Below, in pieces: positions 31,907 to 45,345 of a stretch of DNA of 64,000 nucleotides. The position numbers and the translations under genes were made by a program. Numbering within the stretch: the stretch's first letter is position 1; each line of letters starts with the position of its first letter. Origin of the DNA: Silurus meridionalis (Eukaryota > Chordata > Actinopteri > Siluriformes > Siluridae); assembly GCF_014805685.1 (NCBI RefSeq), contig NC_060907.1, positions 7,339,992 through 7,403,991 on the forward strand, in the 5' to 3' direction. The notes beneath the pieces are model-generated. The model ran no database searches and was not told where the DNA came from. It saw only the letters and a program-made list of their open reading frames with translations.

Positions 31907-34900
31907 GTTTTAAGAGCAACTATCCATATTTGCAAACAACACATTTCCATATTTTCAACAGGTTCAGCTCATTAGAAAGATGAGTGTTAAACAAGCATCC
32001 CCCTCGAATTATACAGTTGTTATGGCAATGTAATTACATGGTTTCATGTTAATAAACCACACACACATGCCTGACCAGCCGGTTTGCAAGAATATTTTTC
32101 CCAAAAAAGAGGAATGTGGTGTACACAACGCTGGAGAATCCTGGTATACAGGGACAGTACTTTCAATGAAAGTACTAGGAACCATTTTTTCAATTTCAAA
32201 CACAACCCATACATCGGTCTAACGCTAAACTTCTGCAGTTATTGTATTACATGTACATCAAATAAGAATACAGATACTTATTTTAGGGTATCAAAGCAAA
32301 TTCTGAAAATCGGGAGAATTTTTAGAGCTTAAGTAGTATGGCTAAGGGCTTTGATTTGAGCTTGTGAACTCATCACCCACTTGAAGTTAGTAATATCAAA
32401 GCACTCAGCCTTGGGTACAGAAAGTCAATGGTCATTAAAAACTTTAACACTTGCAAAGGCTACAGAAAGTAAAAGCTGTTGCAGTGGCCTCATTTTTAAT
32501 CCTTGGCAGAGACCAAAGACGCCAATGTTTGATTGGGTTCCTAGTACTTCTGTATTGTAATGACTTGCTGTTTGTAATTCTCACTCAGTTGTTGTTGTTT
32601 TTGTTGTTTTTTTTGTGAGGAAATGTGTTTTCTGCGAGCAGCTGAGTGAATTTCAGCACTTAGAACTCAGCATGTGTGGGGTGCTTGTACTTCTGAATAG
32701 ACAAGCAAGCAAGCAGTATAACGAGAAAGCTCTGCAAAAAGTTCATGAGGCGAACAGTGAAGTTCACAGCTTTTTTTAAATGGCCGCCGAAGAGAAAAGA
32801 AAGTATTCATTAAAAGCTGGGATTTTTTTCCCTCATCAGCTTTTAATACAAAGAATCTCATTACACAGAGGGACATTCTTGCTTTTCTTTAGCAAGACCG
32901 TTTCAGAAAATAATTCTGCAAGCCAACACGCTGTCATGGTTGCATATTCATACAAATCTGTACAATGCAATCAGAAGGGTGAAATGCTGAATGTTTAAGG
33001 TTTAATACTAATATGTATGATATCGAGTAAAAACTTTCTTGCTTCTTACTTTCCTGTTGAAATTTTGTCTCTGCTTGCACGAGAGCCACATTTTTCAAAA
33101 TGCTCAAAGATTTATGAATGATACCGTGTGGTTATTACATTTGCCAGAATTAATCTCTCAGCTACTAAATGTCAATGTCTAAACAGTGAGCCTCACTTAT
33201 GCTCAGTTCTGACTTTGACTTGCTGATACCCATAAATTCATATTCATCATTATATTGCACTTGACAGTTAACAAAAGCAAAAAAAAATTGCCTGTAAAGG
33301 TTGTGATCTAGATACTTTTGGACTATACACTCTCAGATGCTTCTAATACTAAAGAACTGGTAAAGCTTGAAGATCTAAACTATACATGGATCTGTATAAC
33401 CTGAGTCTGAATATGAGAAACTTTCTCAATATAAATAAAAGCAAATAAATACAACTAAAAGCAAATTGATCTTGCCAAATCTGAACACTCTATATCTATA
33501 TGATGCAAATGGCATTTCTGACAGAGTCTGAGTTTATACTGACTTTTGATCAAGTACATGAAGCGGAGAGCATTTGTTACCTTACCTATTTTCTCAAACT
33601 CAATTACTTAAAATAAAAAAAAAAAAAACAACAACAACCAAAAAACCCTCAACACTTATTTTATTGCGTTACAAGCCCAGGTAGCTGTATTAAATTTGAT
33701 TTCTTCACATTTCGCATCAGTGCGTTTGAGAAGACACTCCACTGAATGGGAAAATGTTCAATGTCGCATGCGCCGAGTAGTAAGAATAGATAAGGCATTA
33801 CATAATTGACTGAGCTAATTGATAATATCTAGGACACACATATGCTACACTTACAGTACACGTTGGTGAGACAACTTTTTTTTTGCATCAGAACACGAGT
33901 TTCTAATTGCATGTATGACCTTATTGTTGTAATGTATAGCCTTGTTAGTCCATGGAGCATGTGCTATCAGCATCTGTACAGCAGCACCTATAGGTCACAT
34001 AGTGACATTTCTGTATTGATGAAATTTCGCACCTTATTATTTTATTTAATATTTAATACACTATATGCATAAATGTATTTGGAAGCCAGACTTTGTCAGC
34101 CATATGTGGGTCTTCCCCACATGGTTACCACGAAGTAAAAATAGATGCAGTTTAGTTACTGCTAAATAATGATTTGGCAGGCAGACTTGGGATAAAAAAA
34201 AACAACAAAAAAAACAGGCAAATTGTCAGGTGATCCACAGGGTAACATAAAACTGGATAGAATCAAGAACAAATACAAAAGAGGTAGATATAGAAAGTTT
34301 TAAAAAGGATGCAGAGACAAAAGCCACTGAGCGTATTGCTTTGTAATTGGAATTGGCTATGACTTAAGTACAATCAAAATGTGTGTGTTAGGAGTTAATG
34401 TCCAGGGCAGCTATGTTTCATGGCTGAGGTTTTTTGATATAGTTCAAGTTCAGTTATGTTTGTAGGATATTGATTTCTCCCTTTAAATTGAATCTTTACT
34501 ACTAATAAAATTTACTACGTGCAAAGATTAAATTAATTGTGGAATATTGGTGCAAATGTGCTAAATGTATTATAATTGTGTTGTGCATTTTACAGTAATT
34601 TTTATTACACACATCCTCTGTGAGATGTCAGAAAAGAAGAACGCCAAGTGTTGAAAAACAGTAAAAATGGCAATAAGATGTAGCTCTTTAATAATTTAGT
34701 AATAATAATTTACATTGTATTTAGATTTTTTTTTTGTTTGTTTAATCCTTTGTAACTTGACCTATTTATTAAGTAGTCTTAAAGGTCTATAGAATGCTTA
34801 CAATTGCTAGAAATTAAGTTAGGTATTAAATTGTAGACCTAGGAAAAACTAGTTTGTTTTTTTTTAAGTGGGAGGGGCATATATGATCTCTCATCAGTAA

Positions 34901-35368
34901 TCACAGTGCAGTTACACTAGCCAGTCTGTGAGCTTATTTATGTAAAAGAGGGTAAAAAACACTTTTCTCCAAGTGTGTTACCCTTTATGTGGCACAGCAT
35001 GGGAAGGGGGTTGCATAGACAACCTTGACAGATTTTGTGTGTGGAAGGCAGCACATGTTGGTGGGTTGGTAGCTGTCGTATGATAGAGGAGACCTGGTTA
35101 GTGGGTGGGAATTGGCAGATGTTCAAATTAGGGAATAAAAGGCAGAACAAAAATTAAAACACATTTTCTTAGACAGAGGGTACGTAAAATATAGGGTAAA
35201 GTAAAAATAAACAATTGATATTTCCAGAACATTGCCTTAGCTTACCCTTAAAAAACACCAAAAATAACATTATATATGATGAAATAGTCCTCAAATTTTA
35301 CTCACGAAATATTTTTCGACTGTATGTATAAGATAAATTTAGTCCTAAAGTGAGTTACAGTATTCTGC
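31907..35368. other. Long non-coding stretch
   Basis: No gene, RNA or recognisable transposon. The 32560-33000 part has balanced segments (AAATGGCCGCCGAAGAGAAA) and could hold conserved regulatory DNA, but this is untested. Homopolymer runs occur at 33608-33622 and 34190-34215. Confidence 0.45.
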
Positions 35369-35553
35369 CCATTTACAGCGTTTGGCACCCTTATCCAGAG
35401 CAACCTCCAGTTATTTTAGTTACACAGCTGAGCAATTGAAGTTTAAGAGCCTTACTCAAGGGCCCAGCAGTAGCTGCTTGGTGGTGCTTGGATTTGAACC
35501 CATGACCTTCCAATCAAAAGGCTTACATCTTATCCACTGAGCTACTAACTCAC
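35369..35553 (-). mobile_element. tRNA-derived SINE (tail type B), minus orientation
   Basis: Minus-strand head GTAGCTCAGTGGATAAGATG and B-box GGTCATGGGTTCAAATCC; core CTGCTGGGCCCTTGAGTAAG; tail AGGTTGCTCTGGATAAGGGT then GCCAAACGCTGTAAATG. Close relative of 21026-21226. Confidence 0.82.
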
Positions 35554-36423
35554 ACAAATAGGTGGCTGTGATACTTTACAAGAAGAGCACAATCTAAAAT
35601 GGAAAATGGCAGGATTTCTTTTTTACATGCTGTGGATCTCACACAGTCAATCTAAGCATGCTTATAATTAGCTATTCTGTCAGCGCAGAAGACATTGCTG
35701 GAAAACAAAAGCTCACTCTGCAGCCTTAAGGCATCTCTCAGCTACTAAATGTCATCACTGTCTCTGACACCATTTGGAAGCCATATCGCTTACTTTACTC
35801 TTCAAAAACAATAACACATCTCTATTTTTTCTAGCTTTTAGACAATCTGAAACATTTTCTTGACTTTTGTTTTGTTTCTCAAGACAAGCTCAAACTACAA
35901 ATGTGCCTAAATGAAAGAGATAAAAACATATTTTGACAATTTTATTATTGGTTCCACACAAACATCACTGTGAATTGCTGTATGTTTGTTTTAATATGCA
36001 ATTGTGATACTGCTGAATATTTGAGAATATAAGTGTGTATTCCACCGACCCACCAACAATACTGAAAAAGAAATGACATGCTCATTAACACATGGAAACA
36101 CACAAGATTTAATTATGTGATGCATGTAACCCTTTTATTTACTGATCTTTGCGATATGCTTTAGAGAGGTCAGTGTTGTAATTAAAATAATTCATTTACA
36201 ACAGGGTAGCTGTGGTGGAAGCATAGCTTTATTTTCAGGACTGGATAAGGACGTATGCTAAATAGAAATCAATCTTAATTTTGATATCTATTCCTTAGTA
36301 ATCTTGGTTTCTTCTTAGCCAGTTTGAACCTCGGTCAGCTGTAATCTATTCTACTTGTTACAGAGCATAATGAAGTGGTAGGACTTTTGCACTAAACTCT
36401 AAATGCATTGAATTTAAATCTGC
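35554..36423. other. Non-coding stretch before the duplicated block
   Basis: AT-rich, nothing recognised. Confidence 0.5.
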
Positions 36424-36721
36424 ACAAATTTCCACACCAAAGTGACTAACCTTCAGACTTGCTGCTCATCTTCGGTCACAGCAGGTGAGTCGAGACAAAT
36501 GCAAATGCAGGCAACAAGCAATCAGATCCAAGATGGAAATCCAGAAATATGCAGAGTTCAAGGTGCAAAGGAACATAGACGAGGCAAACAAATCCAAAGA
36601 AAAAAAAAAAAACAGGTACAAGCAAAGATCAACACTAGAATCACTACCAGTGAATAAAAAGGCTTGGCAAGGCAACAGAACAATACTCTGTGAATACTCT
36701 GACCTGGTCTAGCATTATGTT

Positions 36722-37228
36722 TACCAATCAGGCATAACATCATGACCACCTGCTTAATATTGTGTTAATCCCCCTTTTGCTGCCAAAACAGTCCTGACCT
36801 GTTGAGCATTAACAACATTAACTTCTTCAGCAATTTGGATTGGACCACATGGACCAGCCTTCGCTCCCCACTTGAATCAGTGAGTCTTGACCACCCATGA
36901 CCATGTAGCTGGTTCACCACTGTTTCTTCCTTGGACCATTTTGATAGATACTGACCACTGCAGACCAGGAACATCCCACAAGAGCTGCAGTTTTGGAGAT
37001 GCTCTGACCCAGTCGTCTAGACATCACAATTTGGCCCTTGTCAAACTCCTCAAATCCTTATGCTCGCCCATTTTTCCTGCTTCTGACACATTAACATTGA
37101 GGACAAAATGTTCACTTCCTGCCTTATATATCATACCCACTAACAGGTGTCATGATGAAGAGATAATCAATGTTATTCACTTCAACTGTCATAATGTTCT
37201 AATGTCATAATGTTATGCCTGATCTGGG
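36722..37228 (-). mobile_element. Internally deleted Tc1-like transposon (family A), copy 2
   Basis: Inverted ends: ATCAGGCATAACATCATGAC on the left and GTCATAATGTTATGCCTGAT on the right. About 507 bp. On the minus strand it keeps part of the transposase DNA-binding region ([20 protein letters not shown], then RLTDSSGERRLVHVVQS, frame 36974-36765). The catalytic DDE part is gone. Confidence 0.88.
36765..36974 (-). pseudogene. Tc1 transposase DNA-binding remnant, copy 2
   Basis: A 69-codon frame with [20 protein letters not shown] and SSGERRLVHVVQS, the GHGR-like linker and second helix-turn-helix start of Tc1 transposases. It is fused to terminal-repeat-derived sequence (LNRSGLFWQQKGD) by the internal deletion. 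Not functional. An exact copy lies at 38547-38756. Confidence 0.8.
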
Positions 37229-37771
37229 AAATAGTTCTCAAAGGCTGTTGAGGCTGGTCTGACATCTTGCTTTAGACGCAATCCAGGTGCACACTGTACA
37301 ATTTCGTTTAATCCTATGCAAAAATCTCTAAGCTTTGATCACTGGTTTGACATGTTCACCAACAGCTGTTTAATAGTTGTCGCAATAATGTTTTTCCTCT
37401 AATAAAATTCTGCCAGTATTAGAATATTTCAAACTTTTTCCAGCAGTATAACTTCTCCTGCCACGACCGTCAAGCCAAGAAACAATAGGAGCGCTGAACC
37501 AGATAAGTGTTTGTATGACGTTTTTATTATCAAGGCATGTCATGAACAAAATGAATGCTACAGATTGTTTTTGTTTGCTAGATACCATGCAAGAGAACAC
37601 AGGTCTGAACCTGTGGCGGATTAATTACATAAAACTTCGGACAAGTCTTTCCTTTGTGTGTCAGTTTGACACCTGGAATCCTACAGTGTGACATGAGGAT
37701 CATGTAGTACAGTCTGACAAGCGGACTATCAAATGAATGAGTAACCTTATACAGCTTCATGAACATTTTTG

Positions 37772-38204
<433 letters not shown>

Positions 38205-38503
38205 AATTTCCACACCAAAGTGACTAACCTTCAGATTTGCTGCTCATCTTCGGTCACAGCAGGTGAGTCGAGACAAATGCAAATGCAGGCAACAAGCAAT
38301 CAGATCCAAGATGGAAATCCAGAAATATGCAGAGTTCAAGGTGCAAAGGAACATAGACGAGGCAAACAAATCCAAAGAAAAAAAAAAAAAAAACCAGGTA
38401 CAAGCAAAGATCAACACTAGAATCACTACCAGTGAATAAAAAGGCTTGGCAAGGCAACAGAACAATACTCTGTGAATACTCTGACCTGGTCTAGCATTAT
38501 GTT

Positions 38504-39010
38504 TACCAATCAGGCATAACATCATGACCACCTGCTTAATATTGTGTTAATCCCCCTTTTGCTGCCAAAACAGTCCTGACCTGTTGAGCATTAACAACAT
38601 TAACTTCTTCAGCAATTTGGATTGGACCACATGGACCAGCCTTCGCTCCCCACTTGAATCAGTGAGTCTTGACCACCCATGACCATGTAGCTGGTTCACC
38701 ACTGTTTCTTCCTTGGACCATTTTGATAGATACTGACCACTGCAGACCAGGAACATCCCACAAGAGCTGCAGTTTTGGAGATGCTCTGACCCAGTCGTCT
38801 AGACATCACAATTTGGCCCTTGTCAAACTCCTCAAATCCTTATGCTCGCCCATTTTTCCTGCTTCTGACACATTAACATTGAGGACAAAATGTTCACTTC
38901 CTGCCTTATATATCATACCCACTAACAGGTGTCATGATGAAGAGATAATCAATGTTATTCACTTCAACTGTCATAATGTTCTAATGTCATAATGTTATGC
39001 CTGATCTGGG
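38504..39010 (-). mobile_element. Internally deleted Tc1-like transposon (family A), copy 3
   Basis: Duplicate of 36722-37228, carried along by the block duplication and not an independent insertion. Confidence 0.9.
38547..38756 (-). pseudogene. Tc1 transposase DNA-binding remnant, copy 3
   Basis: Same 69-codon remnant as 36765-36974, with identical residues. Confidence 0.8.
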
Positions 39011-39553
39011 AAATAGTTCTCAAAGGCTGTTGAGGCTGGTCTGACATCTTGCTTTAGACGCAATCCAGGTGCACACTGTACAATTTCGTTTAATCCTATG
39101 CAAAAATCTCTAAGCTTTGATCACTGGTTTGACATGTTCACCAACAGCTGTTTAATAGTTGTCGCAATAATGTTTTTCCTCTAATAAAATTCTGCCAGTA
39201 TTAGAATATTTCAAACTTTTCCAGCAGTATAACTTCTCCTGCCACGACCGTCAAGCCAAGAAACAATAGGAGCGCTGAACCAGATAAGTGTTTGTATGAC
39301 GTTTTTATTATCAAGGCATGTCATGAACAAAATGAATGCTACAGATTGTTTTTGTTTGCTAGATACCATGCAAGAGAACACAGGTCTGAACCTGTGGCGG
39401 ATTAATTACATAAAACTTCGGACAAGTCTTTTCCTTTGTGTGTCAGTTTGACACCTGGAATCCTACAGTGTGACATGAGGATCATGTAGTACAGTCTGAC
39501 AAGCGGACTATCAAATGAATGAGTAACCTTATACAGCTTCATGAACATTTTTG

Positions 39554-39554
<1 letters not shown>

Positions 39555-39616
<62 letters not shown>
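39555..39616. repeat. (TA)31 microsatellite
   Basis: 62 bases of TA after unit 2, then unique sequence AATACTGCAAGACC. Confidence 0.98.
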
Positions 39617-39620
<4 letters not shown>

Positions 39621-39667
39621 CTGCAAGACCTAATTCACCAATTATACCAAAATAATAACCAGTCATG

Positions 39668-39845
39668 TTGAACTGATGTACAGTTACTGCCTTCCACAAT
39701 ACCCTGTAAAATGCAACTCAAGCGAAATGAGAAGACACAAAAATATGTCTGATAATGTTGATCACATTTACAGTTACTGCTTCCTTCAACACTCTGTGCA
39801 AAGAAACTCAGTGAAATGATACAACATGACAAAATGATAATGGTG
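39668..39845. repeat. Diverged 90-base tandem pair
   Basis: TTGAACTGATGTACAGTTAC and TTGATCACATTTACAGTTAC start two consecutive units (39668 and 39758). Both continue with TGC, CTTCCACAATACCCTGT versus CTTCAACACTCTGTG, then GCAACTCAAGCGAAATGA versus GAAACTCAGTGAAATGA. Confidence 0.7.
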
Positions 39846-40682
39846 TTTACCATACAACATTTCCTGGTTTTACAGCATGCCATTAAAAAAAAAAAGAATG
39901 TCCAGGCTTATATATCTTAATATTTGACATACAATCTTGTGTAAAATTGGATTACATAATCCAGCATAATTCATATTGAAATAGCAGTGATACACAAATA
40001 CAATCTAAAGCCAGACAGTAAATTTAAAAAGTAAATTAATGCACATTGAGGAGCTTTTGTAGATATGAATATGTTTCTGAACTAACAGGATTGTCATAAA
40101 AGTCTCATTTCTATGAGAGATTTATGAATAAATTAGCTCTTGTCCTGCTTATGAATATGGAATTTTACTTCTTGCTAAACCTGATACATGTGGTGTAGTC
40201 CTTCAGACTTCAAGATGACCTTTAGGTTGAGTCATAATTTGCAGTTCTGGTGTTACATAGTGCTCCTGAAGATGGGCTAAGTGCATATTGCATCCGTGCA
40301 TACAATGCCTCTTAATAACATATTGTGGCAGATGTTGTGCAATAACCTGTAATCTACAACTACTACAATATAACCTTGAAATGGAGAAATGAAATAAAGT
40401 CTAAAGGAACTGCATGGTTATGTAAATGAAAGAATTTAACCTCAGTAATGTACAATTAGCATGATAAAATGGAGTGTTTCTGAGAATTTGGATGTGGGTG
40501 GGGGGATTTCTTTAACACCAATCATTATCTTTGTGATTTCCTCCCACACGCTGGACAAAAGGTTAAACTAATTTTCTTAGAGAAAAGATAAATGAAGCAA
40601 ACAACATTAGAATAAAGAGTCAGAGTTTTACCTAGAACTCAAATGTACATTTATAAATTAAAACCTTTTTTAAATAATAAGC
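39846..40682. other. AT-rich non-coding DNA
   Basis: Nothing recognised. Confidence 0.5.
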
Positions 40683-40805
40683 TTCAGTGTATCATTGTGT
40701 AATTTATGTCATTTATACAACTGAACACTTAAGTGTTATGGTCCTTGCTCAAGGGGCCCAGCAGTGACACCTTGGTGGTGCTGGGATTTAATAATGTGAT
40801 CCCAT
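40683..40805 (-). mobile_element. SINE fragment (tail type B), minus orientation
   Basis: TATACAACTGAACACTTAAG, then CCTTGCTCAAGGGGCCCAGC, then CTTGGTGGTGCTGGGATTTA matches the core and B-box side of the 21026 and 35369 copies. The A-box side and the terminal tail are lost. Confidence 0.65.
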
Positions 40806-42254
40806 AAAATTGTATTTAGAACACCTAAACCCATTTCACCATACCAATGTGCACCAAGCCAGCTCAATAAAAATATGGTTTACATGCTAAAATATACCAT
40901 TCATATAATAAATAAAGTTATATAAAATTAGACATTGTTCTGCTTTAGGCTTGATTACACACTTCAGAAAGTAAGAAATAATCATGAATCATGGCTGTAC
41001 AATCTCTGAGATTAGAAAGAAGTTCTAAAGCTTTTCTTGTCTTTCGAAATTACTGACTGTAGAATTTTATATGAAGCAGTTATGAGAACAGTGTAATGCT
41101 AGCATCTGTTTTTGTCCAGATAGATTGTCCATTTCACAATGCAAAGTGCTGGAGTCGAAATTGTTCCACTCAAATTGCAATTGCTTATGTTTTGATAATG
41201 TTTTGTTCCACCCCACCAGCTCATGTAATGACCAGATTTGAACATTACATCTTATCAAAAACATTATGTATTGATTAGACACAGCGTTTCAGTTCTGATT
41301 TCCACAATCTGTGTCTCTGTAATGCGGAAAGAAACAGCTTCGCAAATGAAATGGGTATCAAAGTCACTCTGTGGAGGTATTTCTTCCTCTGAGGACGTGT
41401 TTATATAGCATGATAATTAATTGAGGAAGGAGGCAGAAACAGAGTCTTGGGTTGAGTAATTGCTGGGGACTTCATTTCCTTAATTTCATATTAGAGAGCG
41501 AGAGCACGCTGCTCTTGAGGTAATTCGCATGGGCACACGATCAAGTCTGTATTTCTAACTGAGATCTGGACCTAGGCAAGTATCTAAAGGGGTGAACAAA
41601 AAATGGAAATGAAGCAGTATTTTATTTTTATTAAGTTAAGTAAAAAAGATAAAACTTAATATTTTCACATGATCCATTTCCCTCTAATACAGTGTTTTCT
41701 AAAGAATATATGTTTTTTGTTTTCAAATTTCATTTACTTTATTTAACAAGGAGTTCAAACAGAAAGAAAAGCAAAGCTTGGTATCAGCATGATCTTAAAA
41801 CACAATCTTTTGATTGAACACTTGACAACTGCACCATCTGGAACTTTAAAAAGACGCTAATAGATACATTTTTTTTGTCTGTTGTTTAGTTGTTCATCAC
41901 CGAATTGATTAAAAGGTGCTCATTGAAAAGTAAAAAATTACAATTTAATGTGTAGAGATGCCAACATATACAATTTAGTGGCAGTATTCATAATTTCTAG
42001 TTTTCTTTTTGACTTTTTGTGATAGAGCTGGTGTCAAGAAACATTTGTCTGAATGGAAAGGATGCCAGATGTGAACAGTAGGTGATTTCCGATTTGGTGA
42101 ATTTGCAAACATCTGTCCTGTAAGCCAAGAGAAAATAACAAGGTTTCTGATTTGCATTTCTGTTACATGATATGAGTGGACATGGTGCATACTAATGTTT
42201 ATTTTGGTAATTAAGAACACTTACTTGGTAGTTTATAAATCTGAACATTTTTTG
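40806..42254. other. Non-coding; 41300-41560 is a candidate conserved element
   Basis: No gene. The 41300-41560 stretch (GTGTCTCTGTAATGCGGAAA, TAGCATGATAATTAATTGAG, GTAATTCGCATGGGCACACG) is non-repetitive and rich in TAAT-type motifs. The remainder is AT-rich. Confidence 0.35.
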
Positions 42255-42505
42255 CTCATTCAGCCAAAAGGGTGTTAGTAAAGCCAGGTACTGATGTAGG
42301 GTGATTAGGTCTGGGGTGCAGTCAGCGTTCCAATTTATCCCAAATGTGTTCAATAGGGTTGAGGTCAGAGCTCTATAGCAAAACATATTGAGTTCCAACC
42401 CTTGTGAACAATATCTTTATATAGCTGGAAAAGGTTTGGATCTCCTACCTCAAGTGAAGGGAAAATTGAATGCTTTTCAAACTTCCAACTTCCAAAAACA
42501 TCTTA
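42255..42505. mobile_element. Tc1-like MITE fragment (family B), copy 3
   Basis: GCTCATTCAGCCAAAAGGGT, GGGGTGCAGTCAGCGTTCCA, AATAGGGTTGAGGTCAGAGC and CAATATCTTTATATAGCTGG align with the interior of the copies at 19194 and 47145. Both termini are absent. Confidence 0.7.
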
Positions 42506-44171
42506 AAAACGTATTCGTTTCTTTTTCTTTATTAGTTCTTGGGACAAAACTTGTGCAACCCCAGTAGCTAGGGGTGATTCCAGACAGTAATCAAACCCAT
42601 GGCATGAGTGCGAGTGCACCAGTAGTAGTCCAGTCACTTGTAGGTAAATGATTGGTGGTGCATCCACATAAATAACCATACACTCTAAATTGATATTGCT
42701 ATTCCTATTTATTTTTATTAGGTAACATTCCAATACACTGAAAAAAACTTTGCACTTTCTGAACTTTGACTGATTGACTCTATGATCAGCACCCCAAGCA
42801 CTGAACTAAGAAGCTGATTCAGATGCAGCTGATTTCTTTGTTTTTTTCCATACTACCTTTACTTTCTTACATACTCCCATCAAGATTCTCAGACCTTATT
42901 TTCACCTGAGTAAGCCTCATAGAACAACCCAGTCCCAGTATCTGTATCTGTTCACGTTTGAACATGTATCACTGTCAGCTTTTTTCCTTCTCTTTTACTC
43001 TTTTGTTACCATCAAACTCTCGTAGACAATCCCTCATTGAGGCCCATTCACCCCATAATTATCAATGCCAGTGACACATAGATGATTTATTGCCATTATT
43101 CTTGCCAGGATAAAATGTAAATTGAGATAATGACTGTCATTGCGGTAGCATGAGGGATTCAATTCAGCAAGAAAGCAAATAAAAAGAAAAAAGAAAGTTA
43201 GTATGCAGGCTGATTCTCAGCTGTTCTTGCGTGGGTTAAAAGAAATTAAGCGGTGAGTCATGTGGTGCGACTTAAGATCTCAGCACAGCGACCAAGTTTG
43301 TGCAGACAATCAGTTATTTTTTCCTCATGTATTTCAGTTCATCACGAAAGTTCTCTTTCAGTAATCAGCAACCTTTTTTTTTTTACAGACCACAATCAGA
43401 TCAATGATAAGACCCTGTAGACTGTACGTGAAACAAGCAAATAAATAAATTATGTGCGTTTAGGCTAAGCGCTAAATTTTTTGGTGAACGTTATTTTCTA
43501 AATAAATTGGCCGTTTGATCGCTGGCACCAGACAGCTGCTGGATACTGTGTCCAACTAGGAATTATTTCCGCTGTTTTATTTAAAGAGACTGTAGCGACT
43601 GTTTGTGTGTGTGGTTAGGAATTTTAATGCATGAAGTCTGTAATCCCGGTGTGTGATATAATAGCTTTCAGGCATACACACTCGTTCCATCTGTCCGTCC
43701 AAGTTTGGTGGTTATTTTGAATAGTTACACCAGGTAGGTAATAATGATGGCCCATTCGCTCAGAGCAACACCTGACTGAAGTAATTATACAAACAGTCAC
43801 TTTCAGTCATCTCAATGTTAATGAAATGAGCGAACATGGACAGATTCATAGTTGGTTAAACTAGACCTCTTGGGCCTTCCTGGCAAAGTAAATACAAATA
43901 TATTACATGAATAACACAATTTTCTTTTAATGTGGAACAATGTTTAAAAAAAAATTACCTCTTGTCTAGCAACAATATAGACTATTTTTTCTCCAAGTAG
44001 AACTTTTTGTATGAACTTGTAAATATTTATGTATTAATGTACGTGTGTATGTATAAATACATACAGTAAAATTGTTCCTGGCCATAAGATACTATTTTTC
44101 CACATGTAGGCCCTACTTGCTCTTCTATTAACTAATATTCCTATTAGCAATTATATTAAATATGTTAACTC
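42506..44171. other. Non-coding stretch
   Basis: No gene or transposon recognised. Balanced, possibly conserved segments lie at about 43080-43320 and 43500-43740. Confidence 0.4.
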
Positions 44172-44280
44172 TTTCGGAGATATTCCACCAGAATTTGGAG
44201 TGTGATTCTGGAGATTTCTGCTCATTCAGCCCTAAGGGCTTAAATTCAGGTACTAATATAATGTGAGGAGGCACATTCAT
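44172..44280. mobile_element. Tc1-like MITE fragment (family B), copy 4
   Basis: AATTTGGAGTGTGATTCTGG followed by AGATTTCTGCTCATTCAGCC matches the interior of the 19194 and 47145 copies. About 100 bases remain. Confidence 0.6.
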
Positions 44281-45345
44281 AAATCTTTACTGCTACTGCT
44301 AGCTAGCTAACCTGAAATAAGAGTTCTGGAAGGATTTTTTTATCCACATTCATTCAATCTTTATTGCTATTACTAACTATTAATCTGACAGGATATCTGA
44401 CAGGAACTGTGTCAAATAGTGTTCCTTCCAATCACTAGCTAGCTAGATTCAATGAACTAACCTGATTTTAACATTTACAAAAGTGAATAATCTTCACTGA
44501 GATGACTAGCTAGCTGGACTGCTGACAGAAAATTATATAGAGAAAAATTCTAAACTGACAAGAATAAATAAAAAAAAAAAAGTTAGCATCACTGCTGTTG
44601 CTAGCTAATTACCTAGCAGGAATTAACTTGAAAGTACAGATAGTCGTCGACTTACGGCCTATGCAACTTATGACCTTTTCGACTTTACGACCACAATTGC
44701 TAGCCGCAGTGTACGACAGTGCGTACCAGCTTCCGGCATAATTTCACAGTACTGTACATATAGCCTACTCTACTTATGACAAATTGTGTTACGACCGGTC
44801 TGTCGGTCCCAATCGTGGTCGTAAGTCGACGACTACCTGTATATACAAAACAAATAATGCTAAAACATGCTAATAATATTCACTGTTATCACTGGAGAAC
44901 TAGAAGCTATGAACTAACATAAGATTTTGGACAAGAATTTTGTAAAAATGATAAAGGTGATTATTTTTACTGCTATTTCTAGATAGAGTTATGGTTAGTA
45001 ATAATTATCACTGCTATTGCTAGCTAACTAGCTAAATATGAACTAAGCTGAAATGATCTTTTGCAGGAATTAATAATATTATATTTATTATAATATCAGT
45101 ATTTAATATTATTCACTATTATTGCCAGCCACTTAAAACTACTCTGACAAGATTTCTAGCAAGGATTATGTATAATAAGTGTATAATCTCTTGATAGCTA
45201 ACTAGATAATATGAACCATCCTGGAAGGCTTTCTATAGTCATAATAGTAAATAATCTTCAGTGCTGTCACTGGCTAACTAATATGAAGAATATGAATAGG
45301 ATTTCTGATAGGAATAATGTCAAACCTATAGAAATTTCTCACTGT
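44281..45345. repeat. Degenerate long-period tandem repeat (about 11 units)
   Basis: A repeating theme of TCACTGCTATTGCTAGCTAA, then (ATATGAACTAACCTGAC), then (AGGATTTCTGACAGGAATAA), then TGTCAAA recurs about every 70-95 bases. Units begin near 44285, 44350, 44425, 44485, 44580, 44865, 44960, 45000, 45095, 45180 and 45250. The best-matching cores are at 45006-45035 and 44588-44612. Units are strongly diverged. The array is split by the Tigger-like MITE at 44637-44839. No coding frame runs through it. Confidence 0.7.
44637..44839. mobile_element. Tigger-like MITE, 203 bp
   Basis: Left CAGATAGTCGTCGACTTACG and right CGTAAGTCGACGACTACCTG are nearly perfect inverted repeats of about 23 bases, with TA at 44635-44636 and 44840-44841. 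It matches both ends of the element at 16557-18180. Too short to encode a transposase, it would have been moved in trans. Confidence 0.88.

Noticed and set aside
36887..37210. 107-codon plus-strand frame, repeated exactly at 38669-38992
   Set aside because: Being present twice is due to the block duplication; the sequence is antisense Tc1 and its terminal repeat, not a duplicated gene.
44281..45345. Possible CRISPR-like spaced repeats
   Set aside because: Units are long, diverged and contiguous without constant direct repeats; the setting is vertebrate. It is a degenerate tandem repeat.
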